A stretch of 15,816 nucleotides of DNA from Actinomycetota bacterium (GCA_009705185.1 WLCS01000006.1:1-15816); one strand, 5' to 3'. Shown: positions 1 to 7,210, numbered from the stretch's first letter. Notes: generated from the letters alone by a model not told the origin. Made by a program: numbers and translations.

Positions 1-256
1 CCTCGATTGGAGTGTTGAGAGGTTTATCGTCTTTATCGAGAACTGAAATAACAACATCGGAATCATTCTGCTTTATTTCGCGTAACATATAGACCAGGCG
101 ATCTGCAAGAGCTTGGACTTGGCTCTTCTCAAGTGATACTGAAATCAATCTATTTGAATCCTCGACCTGAATGAAGAAAGTTCTCTCACCTGGGAGTCCA
201 ACAGTGCCTGTGACAAAGCGCAATGGATTTTCAAAATTGATGATTCGAGAGGTCAT
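1..256 (-). CDS. DUF3090 family protein, N-terminal part (cut by window start)
   Basis: Reading the minus strand from an ATG at 256 gives an open frame of 85 codons that runs off the window edge. It begins MTSRIINFENPLRFVTGTVG, followed by GLPGERTFFIQ and later ALADRLVYMLREI. This matches the usual start of DUF3090 proteins (an Arg-Ile/Val-h-x-F-x-x-P-x-RFVxGTVG, then PGxRTFFLQ). The biochemical role of the family is not established. In actinobacteria it commonly sits between a phosphatase like the next gene and a SCO1664-type kinase-like gene near mshC (mycothiol synthesis), but those genes would lie outside this window. The ATG overlaps the TGA of the upstream phosphatase (ATGA, 253-256), so the two are almost certainly translationally coupled. 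The family call rests on the N-terminal third only. Confidence 0.85.
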   Translation of the reverse strand, partial: MTSRIINFENPLRFVTGTVGLPGERTFFIQVEDSNRLISVSLEKSQVQALADRLVYMLREIKQNDSDVVISVLDKDDKPLNTPIE

Positions 257-945
257 CTTCTTTTCACTGTCGGCGCTCCAGAACCGCCCCCAAGCAGAAG
301 TCTCTTCTTCTTGCTCTGATTCGCATAACGTTCGACCGATGAAGCAGTGTCGTTGAAAACCAAAAGCTGGCTTTTCTCGCCGTCATATTCAAGAACCGTT
401 ATGGATGCTGGATCAATTACCAAAGATTGAAAATTATCGAGTTTGATTGTGAGCAGATGAGCGATGATTGCCTTGATGACATCTCCGTGACTGACAAAAA
501 GGTGAACGCCATTCTTCTTCTCATCTATTGCCTCATGAATCGAATTCACTGCCCTTTTCTGCATTGCAGTAAATCGTTCGCCATCAGGGAAAGTCACCTT
601 ACTTGGCGTTGTTTGAATCAACTTCCATAGTTTTTCTTTACTCAGAGCTTTCAGTGCTCGCCCGCTCCAAGAACCGTAATTCATTTCAATTAAACCGTCA
701 TCGATAGTCAGTCTCTTCAGCTGAGATGAATGCGAAGATTCCAACCACGGCTGAATAGTTTCGTGGCACCGCTGCATCGGACTCACGCGGATCGAGTCAA
801 AACCGGAATTTCCAATTCGGGAGACCAGATTGACGGATTGTTCACGTCCCTTTGGACTCAGATTTACCCCAGGTAATTGCCCTGAGAGGATTCCCTTTTC
901 ATTGGCGACAGAATGCGCATGTCTGAGAAGAATTATTCGTGCCAC
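253..945 (-). CDS. Histidine phosphatase superfamily protein (MSMEG_4193-type)
   Basis: A 230-residue cytosolic protein of the phosphoglycerate mutase-like histidine phosphatase fold. The catalytic motif is LLRHAHS, with R8 and H9. R59 lies in SPMQRCHET, the proton-donor-type glutamate is in IEMNYGSWSG (E87), and the second histidine is H153 in SHGDVIKA. Most relatives carry RHG; here the third position is alanine. The C-terminal part includes NDT (198-200) and a glycine-rich GGGSG (219-223), like the actinobacterial MSMEG_4193 group, whose physiological substrate is unknown. The start is a GTG at 945. There is no Shine-Dalgarno, but a TAACCT hexamer lies 7 nt upstream, so a leaderless transcript is likely. 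The stop overlaps the start of the DUF3090 gene. It could equally be annotated as a putative phosphomutase; which phosphoester it hydrolyses cannot be told from sequence. Confidence 0.9.
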   Translation of the reverse strand: MARIILLRHAHSVANEKGILSGQLPGVNLSPKGREQSVNLVSRIGNSGFDSIRVSPMQRCHETIQPWLESSHSSQLKRLTIDDGLIEMNYGSWSGRALKALSKEKLWKLIQTTPSKVTFPDGERFTAMQKRAVNSIHEAIDEKKNGVHLFVSHGDVIKAIIAHLLTIKLDNFQSLVIDPASITVLEYDGEKSQLLVFNDTASSVERYANQSKKKRLLLGGGSGAPTVKRR

Positions 946-952
946 AACACGT

Positions 953-958
953 AGGTTA
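953..958 (-). promoter_or_regulatory. -10 element for the phosphatase gene (leaderless)
   Basis: TAACCT on the minus strand fits TANNNT. It ends 7 nt before the GTG at 945, so transcription would begin at or very near the start codon. No -35 is recognisable. Confidence 0.5.
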
Positions 959-999
959 TCGTGAATTTTCTAATGACGAGATTTAGGAATTGCTCTTGC

Positions 1000-1005
1000 T
1001 AAGGT
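1000..1005 (+). promoter_or_regulatory. Extended -10 element for the aldo/keto reductase gene (leaderless)
   Basis: TAAGGT preceded by TGC (997-999) makes an extended -10 (TGNTANNNT). The spacer to the ATG at 1013 is 7 nt, which predicts a leaderless mRNA. The AAGG inside this hexamer could instead be read as a weak Shine-Dalgarno. Confidence 0.5.
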
Positions 1006-1012
1006 CTGCGTC

Positions 1013-1957
1013 ATGGAGATCAGGCGCGCTGGAGATAGTGGGCTCATGCTTTCGCGTCTTGGTCTCGGAACAATGACATGGGGTCGAGATACAGATACTC
1101 ACGAAGCAGCCGATCAGTGCCGAGCCTTTATCGAGGCTGGTGGAAACTTTTTTGACACATCTTCAACATACGGCGATGGTGACAGTGAAAGAGTAATCGG
1201 TGGCCTTATCGGGACTCTCTTTAAAAGAGATGATGTTGTCATCGCAACTAAAGCAGGTGTCTCATTTTCAGATGGTGCACGCAAAGTGAATAACTCTAGA
1301 CAATCGTTGATCGCCGATCTTGATAAATCCCTTGCTCGACTTGAAACTGATTATGTTGATATCTGGCAGATTCATTCCTGGGATTCAGATACTCCGCTTG
1401 AAGATACGTTATCCGCTCTCGATTATGCATATTCATCCGGTAAAGCTCGCTACGTTGGACTCTCGAATTTTTCGGGATGGCAAAGCGCTCGTGCAATCAC
1501 TCTTCAGAAATCTAACTCGGCAAAAGCTCCGATTGCAACGCACCAGATTGAATATTCCCTGTTGAATCGAAGTGCAGAAAATGAAGTCATTGAATGTGCG
1601 CGAAATACACACGTCGGATTACTTGCGTGGGCTCCATTGGGCCGCGGAATTCTCACTGGAAAATATAGAAAAGGTGTTCCTAGTGATTCTCGAGGAGCAG
1701 CACCCCATTTTGTAAAACATGTTGAACCCTACTTGCGCGAAGAACCTTCTCGCATAGTTGAAGCTGTCTGTGTTGCAGCCGAAGGATTGGGTTACGCACC
1801 ACTAGAAGTTGCATTGGCGTGGGTAAGAGATACTCCTGGGATCACTAGTGCAATTGTTGGCGCAAGAACCGGTGCGCAATTGCGAGGAATCTTGAAATCA
1901 GAGGAGATTGTTCTTCCAGAGATTGTAAGAAATGTGCTAAACGAAATATCCGCTTAA
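1013..1957 (+). CDS. Aldo/keto reductase
   Basis: A 314-residue NAD(P)H-dependent oxidoreductase of the aldo/keto reductase superfamily (TIM barrel, cytosolic), which reduces carbonyls to alcohols. The catalytic tetrad is visible: D48 (in FFDTS), Y53 (STYG), K80 (VIATKAG) and H121 (IWQIHSWD). The cofactor-binding C-terminal part shows LAWAPLGRGILTGKY and the late PGITSAIVGAR. Length and layout match the plain, single-domain bacterial members often described as YajO/Tas-like. The substrate cannot be inferred. The ATG at 1013 is chosen because the conserved start (RRAGDSGLMLSRLGLGTMTWG) follows directly and a -10 lies 7 nt upstream. The gene diverges from the phosphatase and converges on the M20 peptidase, sharing TTAA with that gene's stop (1954-1957). 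Confidence 0.93.
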   Translation: MEIRRAGDSGLMLSRLGLGTMTWGRDTDTHEAADQCRAFIEAGGNFFDTSSTYGDGDSERVIGGLIGTLFKRDDVVIATKAGVSFSDGARKVNNSRQSLIADLDKSLARLETDYVDIWQIHSWDSDTPLEDTLSALDYAYSSGKARYVGLSNFSGWQSARAITLQKSNSAKAPIATHQIEYSLLNRSAENEVIECARNTHVGLLAWAPLGRGILTGKYRKGVPSDSRGAAPHFVKHVEPYLREEPSRIVEAVCVAAEGLGYAPLEVALAWVRDTPGITSAIVGARTGAQLRGILKSEEIVLPEIVRNVLNEISA

Positions 1958-1960
1958 GCG
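1951..1960. other. Palindrome holding both stop codons of a convergent gene pair
   Basis: CGCTTAAGCG is a perfect 10-bp palindrome. Its centre TTAA supplies the TAA of the aldo/keto reductase (1955-1957, plus) and the TAA of the M20 peptidase (1954-1956, minus). No hairpin terminator lies nearby on either strand. Confidence 0.85.
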
Positions 1961-3270
1961 TTCTCGAGAAAATCCTTCAAGACATTCACGCCGAAATGTA
2001 AACCCGAAACCGGAACTCGTTCATCAACTCCGTGAAATAGCGCCATGAAATCAAGATCCGCAGGTAATTGCAGAGGGCTAAACCCATAACCAACAATTCC
2101 TAATTCTGACAACGCTTTATTATCTGTGCCGCCGCTCATCAAGTAAGGGACAGGAATGGCTTCCGGATCAAATTTGAGAATTGCATCGCACATGGCTTCA
2201 ACTAAATCTCCTTCAAAATCAACTTCCAGCGCAATGTCACGAGAAATTGTTTCGATAGATATATCGGGTCCAATAATCGAACGAATTGTTTCATTGAGTT
2301 CGTCTTCAAAGCCAGGTAGAAATCTTCCATCAATCACCGCAGAGGCAGAACCAGGAATTACATTCGCTTTATAGCCAGCTTCTAACATTGTGGGATTGGC
2401 GGTGTTTTGTAGAGTTGCACCGATCATCCGCTCTGTGGGTCCAATTTCTTTCAAGAGTGGTCTCAAATCATCGGCATTAAATGGTTTTCCAGTTGCCTCT
2501 GCGATCTTCTGAAAAAGAATCTTGACTGTCTTTGTATAACGCTGCGGCCACTGATGTTTACCAATCTTGGACACAGCTTCGGATATCGCGGTAAGAGCAT
2601 TCTCTTCATTCATCATTGAGCCGTGCCCTGCGCGTCCAAGAGCAGTCAGCTTCATCCAGTGGATTCCTTTTTGAGCCGCTTCAATGAAATAAAGTCTTTT
2701 ACCACCAGCAACTGTGACCGAGAATCCGCCCACTTCAGAAATCGCTTCAGTGCAACCAGCAAATACCTCTGGGTGTTCGGCAGTCATCCATCGTGACCCA
2801 AATGTCATTCCAGCTTCTTCGTCAGCAAAAAAAGCAAGAACAATATCTCGTGATGGTTGGTAACCATTTCTTTTCCAGTCACGGACAATTGCAAGAATCA
2901 TTGCGTCAACATTCTTCATGTCAACTGCGCCTCTTCCCCAAATCATTCCGTCCTTAATCTCAGCTGAAAAGGGATCAACAGACCAATCTGATGCGTTTGC
3001 AGGAACTACATCGAGATGGCCATGTACAACGATTCCGGGACGAGAGGAATCGGTTCCTTTAATACGAGCAATAACATTGCAACGATTTGTTGCAGATTCA
3101 TAAATCGTTGAATCGATGCCAACTTCTTTGAGTGAAGCGACTACGTATTCCGCAACAGCGCGTTCGTCTCCGCGACCTTCGCCAAAATTCACTGATGGGA
3201 TTCGGATGAGATCCTGACAGATAGAAACGACTTCTGATTCAAGAGCTGACTGCTTTGACGTACTTGTCAT
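1954..3270 (-). CDS. M20 family metallopeptidase (dipeptidase/deacylase-like)
   Basis: A 438-residue zinc hydrolase of the M20/M28 clan, cytosolic, probably hydrolysing a dipeptide or N-acyl amino acid. Metal ligands and catalytic residues are visible: H85 and D87 in HGHLDVVP, D117 in GRGAVDMKN, the acid pair E151-E152 in FADEEAG, E179 in ISEVGG and H413 in ALFHGVDE. The dimerisation lid lies between, with GRAGHGS near residue 214. This is the actinobacterial group annotated as M20/M25/M40 hydrolases related to ArgE/DapE/CPG2; the substrate is not determined. The frame stays open for 27 more codons upstream, but that extension looks unlike the family. The ATG at 3270 is preceded by GGGGAG about 10 nt upstream. 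Its stop overlaps that of the aldo/keto reductase. Confidence 0.92.
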   Translation of the reverse strand: MTSTSKQSALESEVVSICQDLIRIPSVNFGEGRGDERAVAEYVVASLKEVGIDSTIYESATNRCNVIARIKGTDSSRPGIVVHGHLDVVPANASDWSVDPFSAEIKDGMIWGRGAVDMKNVDAMILAIVRDWKRNGYQPSRDIVLAFFADEEAGMTFGSRWMTAEHPEVFAGCTEAISEVGGFSVTVAGGKRLYFIEAAQKGIHWMKLTALGRAGHGSMMNEENALTAISEAVSKIGKHQWPQRYTKTVKILFQKIAEATGKPFNADDLRPLLKEIGPTERMIGATLQNTANPTMLEAGYKANVIPGSASAVIDGRFLPGFEDELNETIRSIIGPDISIETISRDIALEVDFEGDLVEAMCDAILKFDPEAIPVPYLMSGGTDNKALSELGIVGYGFSPLQLPADLDFMALFHGVDERVPVSGLHFGVNVLKDFLENA

Positions 3271-3341
3271 GACCCATATTCTCCCCTGTTTACCGACGCT
3301 TTTGCACCGAGGCCAGCGGACAGATATATTTGCCTCGTTAG

Positions 3342-3370
3342 TTCGGCCCAATCAGATATGAAAATATTCC
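3342..3370 (+). promoter_or_regulatory. Possible promoter for tRNA-Leu (and apt)
   Basis: A weak -35 TTCGGC (3342-3347), a 17-nt spacer and a -10-like TATTCC (3365-3370) precede the mature tRNA by 12 nt. The spacing is right but the hexamers are poor. The rest of 3271-3382 shows no gene. Confidence 0.3.
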
Positions 3371-3382
3371 GAGTGGGTACTC

Positions 3383-3466
3383 GTCCGGGTGGCGGAATTG
3401 GCAGACGCGCTAGCTTGAGGTGCTAGTTCTCGCAAGGGATTCGGGGTTCAAGTCCCCGTTCGGACA
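3383..3466 (+). tRNA. tRNA-Leu (anticodon GAG)
   Basis: A full cloverleaf folds by eye. The acceptor is GTCCGGG (3383-3389) with TTCGGAC (3459-3465). The D-arm contains GGCGGAATTGGCAGACGC. The anticodon stem is CTAGC (3410-3414) with GCTAG (3422-3426), around loop TTGAGGT with anticodon GAG at 3417-3419. A long class II variable arm (TCTC-GCAA-GGGA) is present. The T-arm is CGGGG-TTCAAGT-CCCCG (3442-3458). Discriminator A is at 3466. It is followed by CA rather than CCA, so the CCA end must be added after transcription. It reads CUC and CUU codons. Confidence 0.96.
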
Positions 3467-3470
3467 CAAG

Positions 3471-3476
3471 TACGGT
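3471..3476 (+). promoter_or_regulatory. Possible internal -10 for apt
   Basis: TACGGT fits TANNNT and ends 8 nt before the apt GTG at 3485. It could give a leaderless apt mRNA independent of the tRNA. The overlapping GGTGGTGA could instead be a weak ribosome binding site on a tRNA-apt transcript. Confidence 0.3.
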
Positions 3477-3484
3477 GGTGATCA

Positions 3485-4012
3485 GTGGAAGTAACAGAAG
3501 CTCTCTCTCGAATTCGAGCAATCGCTGACTATCCAATTCCAGGAGTTCTCTTTCAAGATATCACTCCGCTCCTTTCGGATTCCAAAGCACTCAGATCTGT
3601 CGTTGCAGCGTTATCGAAGACTTCTGAGCCATATGACTATGTTGCAGGCATTGAAGCCCGTGGATTCATTTTGGGAAGTGCAATAGCAACTCTGATGGAC
3701 GTTGGCTTTGTTCCAATTCGCAAAAAAGGGAAACTTCCACACTCCACATTTTCCCGCAGCTATGGACTCGAGTACGGAACTGACGAATTAGAAATTCATA
3801 CTGATGCAGTCCCGCGAGATTCACGAGTACTTCTCGTTGATGACGTACTTGCAACGGGAGGAACTCTCGAAGCTGCGCTGAATCTTCTCTCTGATATTGG
3901 GGCTCATGCTGTCGCAGTGTGCGTTTTGATGGAGATTAGTTCCCTCGAGGGACGCGAGAAGTTGAGCCAGAACTTTCCGGCTCTGCCTATTCATTCGCTC
4001 ATCTCACACTAA
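3485..4012 (+). CDS. apt: Adenine phosphoribosyltransferase
   Basis: A 175-residue cytosolic salvage enzyme, usual length for the family, converting adenine and PRPP to AMP and pyrophosphate. The N-terminus has YPIPGVLFQDITPLL (16-30), typical of Apt. IEARGFILGSAIA (56-68) and PIRKKGKLP (77-85) build the base and phosphate site. The PRPP loop is VLLVDDVLATGGT (115-127). The start is GTG at 3485, because the family's N-terminus begins about here and nearby GTGs are out of frame. It starts only 18 nt after tRNA-Leu, so it may be co-transcribed with the tRNA. Many actinobacteria keep apt between secDF and relA; here it is instead followed by thymidine kinase, another salvage enzyme. Confidence 0.95.
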   Translation: MEVTEALSRIRAIADYPIPGVLFQDITPLLSDSKALRSVVAALSKTSEPYDYVAGIEARGFILGSAIATLMDVGFVPIRKKGKLPHSTFSRSYGLEYGTDELEIHTDAVPRDSRVLLVDDVLATGGTLEAALNLLSDIGAHAVAVCVLMEISSLEGREKLSQNFPALPIHSLISH

Positions 4013-4064
4013 CTTCCTACAAAGTTAAGGGGCACTTTTCTGCATTACATGGCAAGATTCCCCC

Positions 4065-4712
4065 GTGGCTGAACTCGTGTACTACTGCGGAACAATGGAC
4101 AGTGGAAAATCAACACTTGCTCTTCAAACCGCTCACAATCATAAGTCTCGCGGACGTTCAGGGTTAATTTTCACGAATAAAGATCGTGCCGGTTCTGGAG
4201 TCATTAGCTCTCGCTTAGGTTTGCAATCAGAAGCGATTGAGGTTGAAGTAACTCTAGATATTCACAAATTTGTTGTTGAACATCTGTCTCTGGGAGAAAG
4301 AATTGACTACATCATCTGTGACGAAGCCCAGTTCTATCAACCAGAACATATCGACCAATTAGCAAAAATTGTCGATGGTCTAGGAATCGATGTATACGCG
4401 TTTGGAATTCTTGCTGATTTTCGAACAAAACTATTTCCAGGATCTGCCAGATTGGTTGAGCTCGCTGATCGCGTGAACACCCTTCAGGTTGAAGCTCTCT
4501 GCTGGTGTGGTTCTCGCGCCACTCATAACGCTCGAACTGTAAACGGCGTCATGGTTACCGAAGGTGAACAAGTTGTGGTCGGAGATGTGGGAAAAAGTGA
4601 CGAAGTTGCTTATGAGGTTCTCTGCCGTCGCCATCACATGAGAAAAGTAACCGCTCGTGCATCGCGTTCAGGTCATATGAGTCTTGATCCACTGCCCTTC
4701 ACCGAAAATTAA
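4065..4712 (+). CDS. tdk: Thymidine kinase (type II, TK1-like)
   Basis: A 215-residue cytosolic enzyme that phosphorylates thymidine with ATP to dTMP. The P-loop is GTMDSGKST (9-17), and K15-S16 bind ATP phosphates. DEAQF (86-90) carries catalytic E87. YAFGILADFRTKLFPGS (111-127) fits the family core. Zinc ligands are probably C146 and C148 (CWCG), C187 and H190 (CRRH). The lasso segment contains TEGEQVVVGD (165-174), close to the E. coli Tdk region. The start is GTG at 4065; the family N-terminus (AELVYYCGTM) follows at once and no in-frame ATG is better placed. There is no clear Shine-Dalgarno. With apt and the downstream purine permease it points to nucleobase and nucleoside salvage. Confidence 0.95.
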   Translation: MAELVYYCGTMDSGKSTLALQTAHNHKSRGRSGLIFTNKDRAGSGVISSRLGLQSEAIEVEVTLDIHKFVVEHLSLGERIDYIICDEAQFYQPEHIDQLAKIVDGLGIDVYAFGILADFRTKLFPGSARLVELADRVNTLQVEALCWCGSRATHNARTVNGVMVTEGEQVVVGDVGKSDEVAYEVLCRRHHMRKVTARASRSGHMSLDPLPFTEN

Positions 4713-4750
4713 ACCCTGTCAGATAAGTATTCACTAGCTAAAGGAAAATG

Positions 4751-5791
4751 ATGAACACACGCGCATATGCAGCAATGAAAGCTAAATCTGAACTCGTACC
4801 TTTTTCATTCGACAGAAGAGAAGTTGGTGCTCACGATGTGGCACTGGATATTTCATATGCAGGCATTTGTCACTCTGATATTCACCAAGTTCACGAGGAA
4901 TGGGGACCTGCGATATTTCCTATGGTTCCAGGTCACGAGATTGCTGGAGTCGTCACAAGCATTGGATCCTCAGTAACAAAGTTCAAAGTAGGTGATCGCA
5001 TTGGCGTAGGTGTCTTTGTTGACTCTTGCCGCGACTGCGATAACTGCAAATCTGGATTACAGCAGTACTGCGAGCAGGGCATGACTGGCACCTATAACGG
5101 TATGGAACGCGATGGAAAGACTGTAGCAATGGGTGGATACAGTAATTACTTCGTCATTAATGAAGATTACGCGGTTCACATCCCTGAAAACTTGCCACTC
5201 GATGGCGTTGCTCCATTGCTCTGCGCAGGAATTACTTTGTACTCGCCTATTAAGCACTGGAACGTGGGTCCCGGAAAGAAAGTTGCAGTGATGGGTCTTG
5301 GTGGTCTCGGGCATATGGGAGTCAAATTTGCTGTTGCTATGGGCGCTGAAGTGACAGTTCTTTCTCACTCCCCCAATAAAGAAAAAGACGCAATTGCAAT
5401 GGGAGCACATCATTTTGTATCAACAAATGATCCAGCAGCGTTTAAAGTGCACGCCAGAGAATTCGACATCATTCTCAACACTGTCAGTGCTGAATTGGAT
5501 ATCAATCAATATCTCTCACTGCTTCGCTTAAACGGAACTTTGATAGTTATTGGTCTACCTGGAAAGCCATACGCCGTTGAAGTTGGATCGCTACTTAATG
5601 GTCGTCGATCCATTGGTGGATCCATGATTGGTGGGATTCCGCAGATGCAAGAGATGCTCGATTTTTGCGGAAAAAACAACATCGTCAGTGACGTTGAAGT
5701 GATCAAGGCTGATTACATCAACCAAGCTTATGAACGCACAGTAAAGAGCGATGTTAAGTATCGCTTTGTTATTGACGCATCTACGATTTAA
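4751..5791 (+). CDS. Zinc-dependent alcohol/aldehyde dehydrogenase, YahK-like
   Basis: A 346-residue medium-chain dehydrogenase/reductase of the cinnamyl alcohol dehydrogenase/YahK group, probably an NADPH-dependent aldehyde reductase in the cytosol. Catalytic zinc ligands are C40 (GICHSD), H62-E63 (VPGHE) and C158 (LLCAG). Structural zinc ligands are C93, C96, C99 and C107 (CRDCDNC then YC). The dinucleotide loop is GLGGLGHMG (182-190). MTGTYN, GGYSNY, the late GSMIGG and DVKYRFVID match E. coli YahK closely. Two ATGs are in tandem (4748 and 4751). The second is chosen because AAGGA at 4741-4745 is 5 nt from it but only 2 nt from the first. Stop codons overlap those of the convergent DUF554 gene. 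The natural aldehyde cannot be deduced. Confidence 0.93.
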   Translation: MNTRAYAAMKAKSELVPFSFDRREVGAHDVALDISYAGICHSDIHQVHEEWGPAIFPMVPGHEIAGVVTSIGSSVTKFKVGDRIGVGVFVDSCRDCDNCKSGLQQYCEQGMTGTYNGMERDGKTVAMGGYSNYFVINEDYAVHIPENLPLDGVAPLLCAGITLYSPIKHWNVGPGKKVAVMGLGGLGHMGVKFAVAMGAEVTVLSHSPNKEKDAIAMGAHHFVSTNDPAAFKVHAREFDIILNTVSAELDINQYLSLLRLNGTLIVIGLPGKPYAVEVGSLLNGRRSIGGSMIGGIPQMQEMLDFCGKNNIVSDVEVIKADYINQAYERTVKSDVKYRFVIDASTI

Positions 5792-5795
5792 ATCG
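5784..5795. other. 12-bp palindrome holding both stop codons of a convergent gene pair
   Basis: CGATTTAAATCG is a perfect palindrome. The TAA of the alcohol dehydrogenase is at 5789-5791 (plus) and the TAA of the DUF554 gene is the complement of 5788-5790. No terminator hairpin with a T-run is visible on either side. Confidence 0.85.
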
Positions 5796-6519
5796 AGTGC
5801 AAGAGCGTCGCTAGGAGCGGTGCAACAACCAAGGCGGGCAATAGATTTCCCACCGCAATCTTTTTGATGTTAAGAAGTCGCAATGCGATGCCGACTAACA
5901 TCAAACCACCACAAATGGTCATCGCACTTATTTGGTATTCACTCAATATTGAGCCGAGGAAAAGTCCCGCAAGAGTCCATGCTCCTTGATAAATTCCAAC
6001 CGGAATCATCGAAGCCATGACTCCCCAGCCCAGTGTTGAAGCGAACGCCATTGCGGCAAAGAAGTCCAAGGATGATTTGAGTATCAATTGGTCAATTCCT
6101 TGCGACATGCCATCACTTACGCTTCCCAGAATTGCTAAAGGTCCGATTACGAAAAGTAGCGATGATGAAACAAATCCTTCAATGAAGGAACTATCACTAG
6201 ATGCGCCAAAACGTTTCCGCAAATTTTCACCGAAAGAATCTAACTTCTGCTCTAGGTTCAAGGCGGAGCCAATAAGCCCACCAATCAACATTGATGCGAG
6301 AATCAATAGAAGCGAAGATCCTTTGGGTAGGGCTTGAATAAAATTTGGAGACCAAAGAGGAATAAGCGCCGATGTCGCTCCAAGAAGTGTAATAAGTCCT
6401 AAAACATCAGTAATCATGCTCTGTGACTTACTGGCTAACTTCGAACCGAGAGATATACCTAAGAATGAGCCGACAGCGATTGCTGCAATATTGATGAGAG
6501 TTCCAAGACCTACAAACAT
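5788..6519 (-). CDS. DUF554 family membrane protein (YdfK-like)
   Basis: A 243-residue integral inner-membrane protein with roughly six to seven hydrophobic segments, beginning at residues 3-22 with the family's N-terminal GTLINIAAIAVGSFLG. The conserved GPLAILGSVSDG (126-137) and SSLDFFAAMAFAS (149-161) identify DUF554. The family is spread widely in bacteria and has no assigned substrate or activity; it is usually described as a possible transporter. The ATG at 6519 has no Shine-Dalgarno, but TATAGT lies 6 nt upstream, so translation is probably leaderless. It diverges from the YczE-like gene across only 22 bp and converges on the alcohol dehydrogenase with overlapping stops. A short charged loop near 89-113 (EQKLDSFGENLRKRF) is the main hydrophilic region. 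Confidence 0.88.
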   Translation of the reverse strand: MFVGLGTLINIAAIAVGSFLGISLGSKLASKSQSMITDVLGLITLLGATSALIPLWSPNFIQALPKGSSLLLILASMLIGGLIGSALNLEQKLDSFGENLRKRFGASSDSSFIEGFVSSSLLFVIGPLAILGSVSDGMSQGIDQLILKSSLDFFAAMAFASTLGWGVMASMIPVGIYQGAWTLAGLFLGSILSEYQISAMTICGGLMLVGIALRLLNIKKIAVGNLLPALVVAPLLATLLHSI

Positions 6520-6525
6520 TGTTTA

Positions 6526-6531
6526 ACTATA
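6526..6531 (-). promoter_or_regulatory. -10 element for the DUF554 gene (leaderless)
   Basis: TATAGT on the minus strand ends 6 nt before the ATG at 6519. It shares bases 6530-6531 with the opposed -10 for the YczE-like gene. Confidence 0.6.
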
Positions 6532-6535
6532 GACT
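6530..6535 (+). promoter_or_regulatory. -10 element for the YczE-like gene (leaderless)
   Basis: TAGACT fits TANNNT and ends 6 nt before the ATG at 6542. An alternative register, TATAGA at 6528-6533, is 8 nt away. Both overlap the minus-strand TATAGT. No clear -35 is seen in either direction. Confidence 0.5.
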
Positions 6536-6541
6536 CCCCCA

Positions 6542-7210
6542 ATGAATTTCTCACGCCTTGCGGGATTACTCAAGCCGCATAAAACTGTTCCAATCACCCC
6601 GTGGACAGGATCACACCGTTGGGATCTTTCATTCAAGCGAGTATTCATTCTCTTCATGGGACTGGCGATATTTGGGCTCGGTGATTCACTTCTTATCCAA
6701 GGAAATATTGGCAATGCGCCTTGGACCGTACTTGCTCAAGGAGTTACTAGACGAACTGATTTGTCCATTGGGTGGGCTACATTTTTTATTAGCATCTGTG
6801 TTTTAGCTTTGTGGATTCCGTTGCGAGAGAAGCCGGGATTTGGAACTCTTTCAAACATTGTTCTTATCGCACTCTTTATTGAAATCGGAACACATATTTT
6901 TGCCGAACAAAGCAACGTTTTTTCAGGAACTATATTTGCACTTTTAGGAATCTCTCTCGTTGGTTTGGGATCAGCCTTCTACATCACCTGCGGATTGGGC
7001 CCCGGCCCCCGAGATGGCGCTATGACTGGAATGCACTATAAAACTGGGGTTCGAGTCGGGCGCGTCAGACTCGGCATTGAACTCGTCGTGTTACTGGCCG
7101 GTTGGAGTTTAGGTGGCACCGTTGGACTAGGAACTGCGCTCTTCGCGGTACTCATCGGCCAATCCGTCGCCATCTTTCTAGGGATTCTGGCGCGTTTGAC
7201 CAATAAATAG
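6542..7210 (+). CDS. YczE-like integral membrane protein (COG2364 type)
   Basis: A 222-residue membrane protein. After a basic N-terminal tail of about 32 residues come about five hydrophobic segments (around 33-52, 77-94, 103-120, 130-150 and 180-215). The family signature GLGPGPRDGAMTGM spans 151-164, with the partner motif GNIGNAPW at 54-61; both are typical of YczE/YyaS/YitT-related proteins. No transport substrate or enzymatic role is established, so none is assigned. The ATG at 6542 is supported by an overlapping -10 just upstream and by lack of a Shine-Dalgarno. The gene is divergent from the DUF554 gene and about 100 nt upstream of the purine permease, which has its own leader, so it is probably a single-gene unit. 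Confidence 0.85.
   Translation: MNFSRLAGLLKPHKTVPITPWTGSHRWDLSFKRVFILFMGLAIFGLGDSLLIQGNIGNAPWTVLAQGVTRRTDLSIGWATFFISICVLALWIPLREKPGFGTLSNIVLIALFIEIGTHIFAEQSNVFSGTIFALLGISLVGLGSAFYITCGLGPGPRDGAMTGMHYKTGVRVGRVRLGIELVVLLAGWSLGGTVGLGTALFAVLIGQSVAIFLGILARLTNK

Noticed and set aside
3271..3351. N-terminal extension of the M20 peptidase (27 extra codons)
   Set aside because: The extension is unlike the family, and a ribosome binding site (GGGGAG) precedes the internal ATG at 3270.
4021..4039. Possible terminator after apt (AAAGT ... ACTTTT)
   Set aside because: The stem is only 5 bp of mostly A-T pairs with an 8-nt loop and a T-run of four; too weak to call.
5057..5413. 118-codon minus-strand frame inside the alcohol dehydrogenase gene
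   Set aside because: Antisense shadow of a well-supported gene; the Cys/His-rich look comes from the complement of the zinc-binding codons and matches no family.
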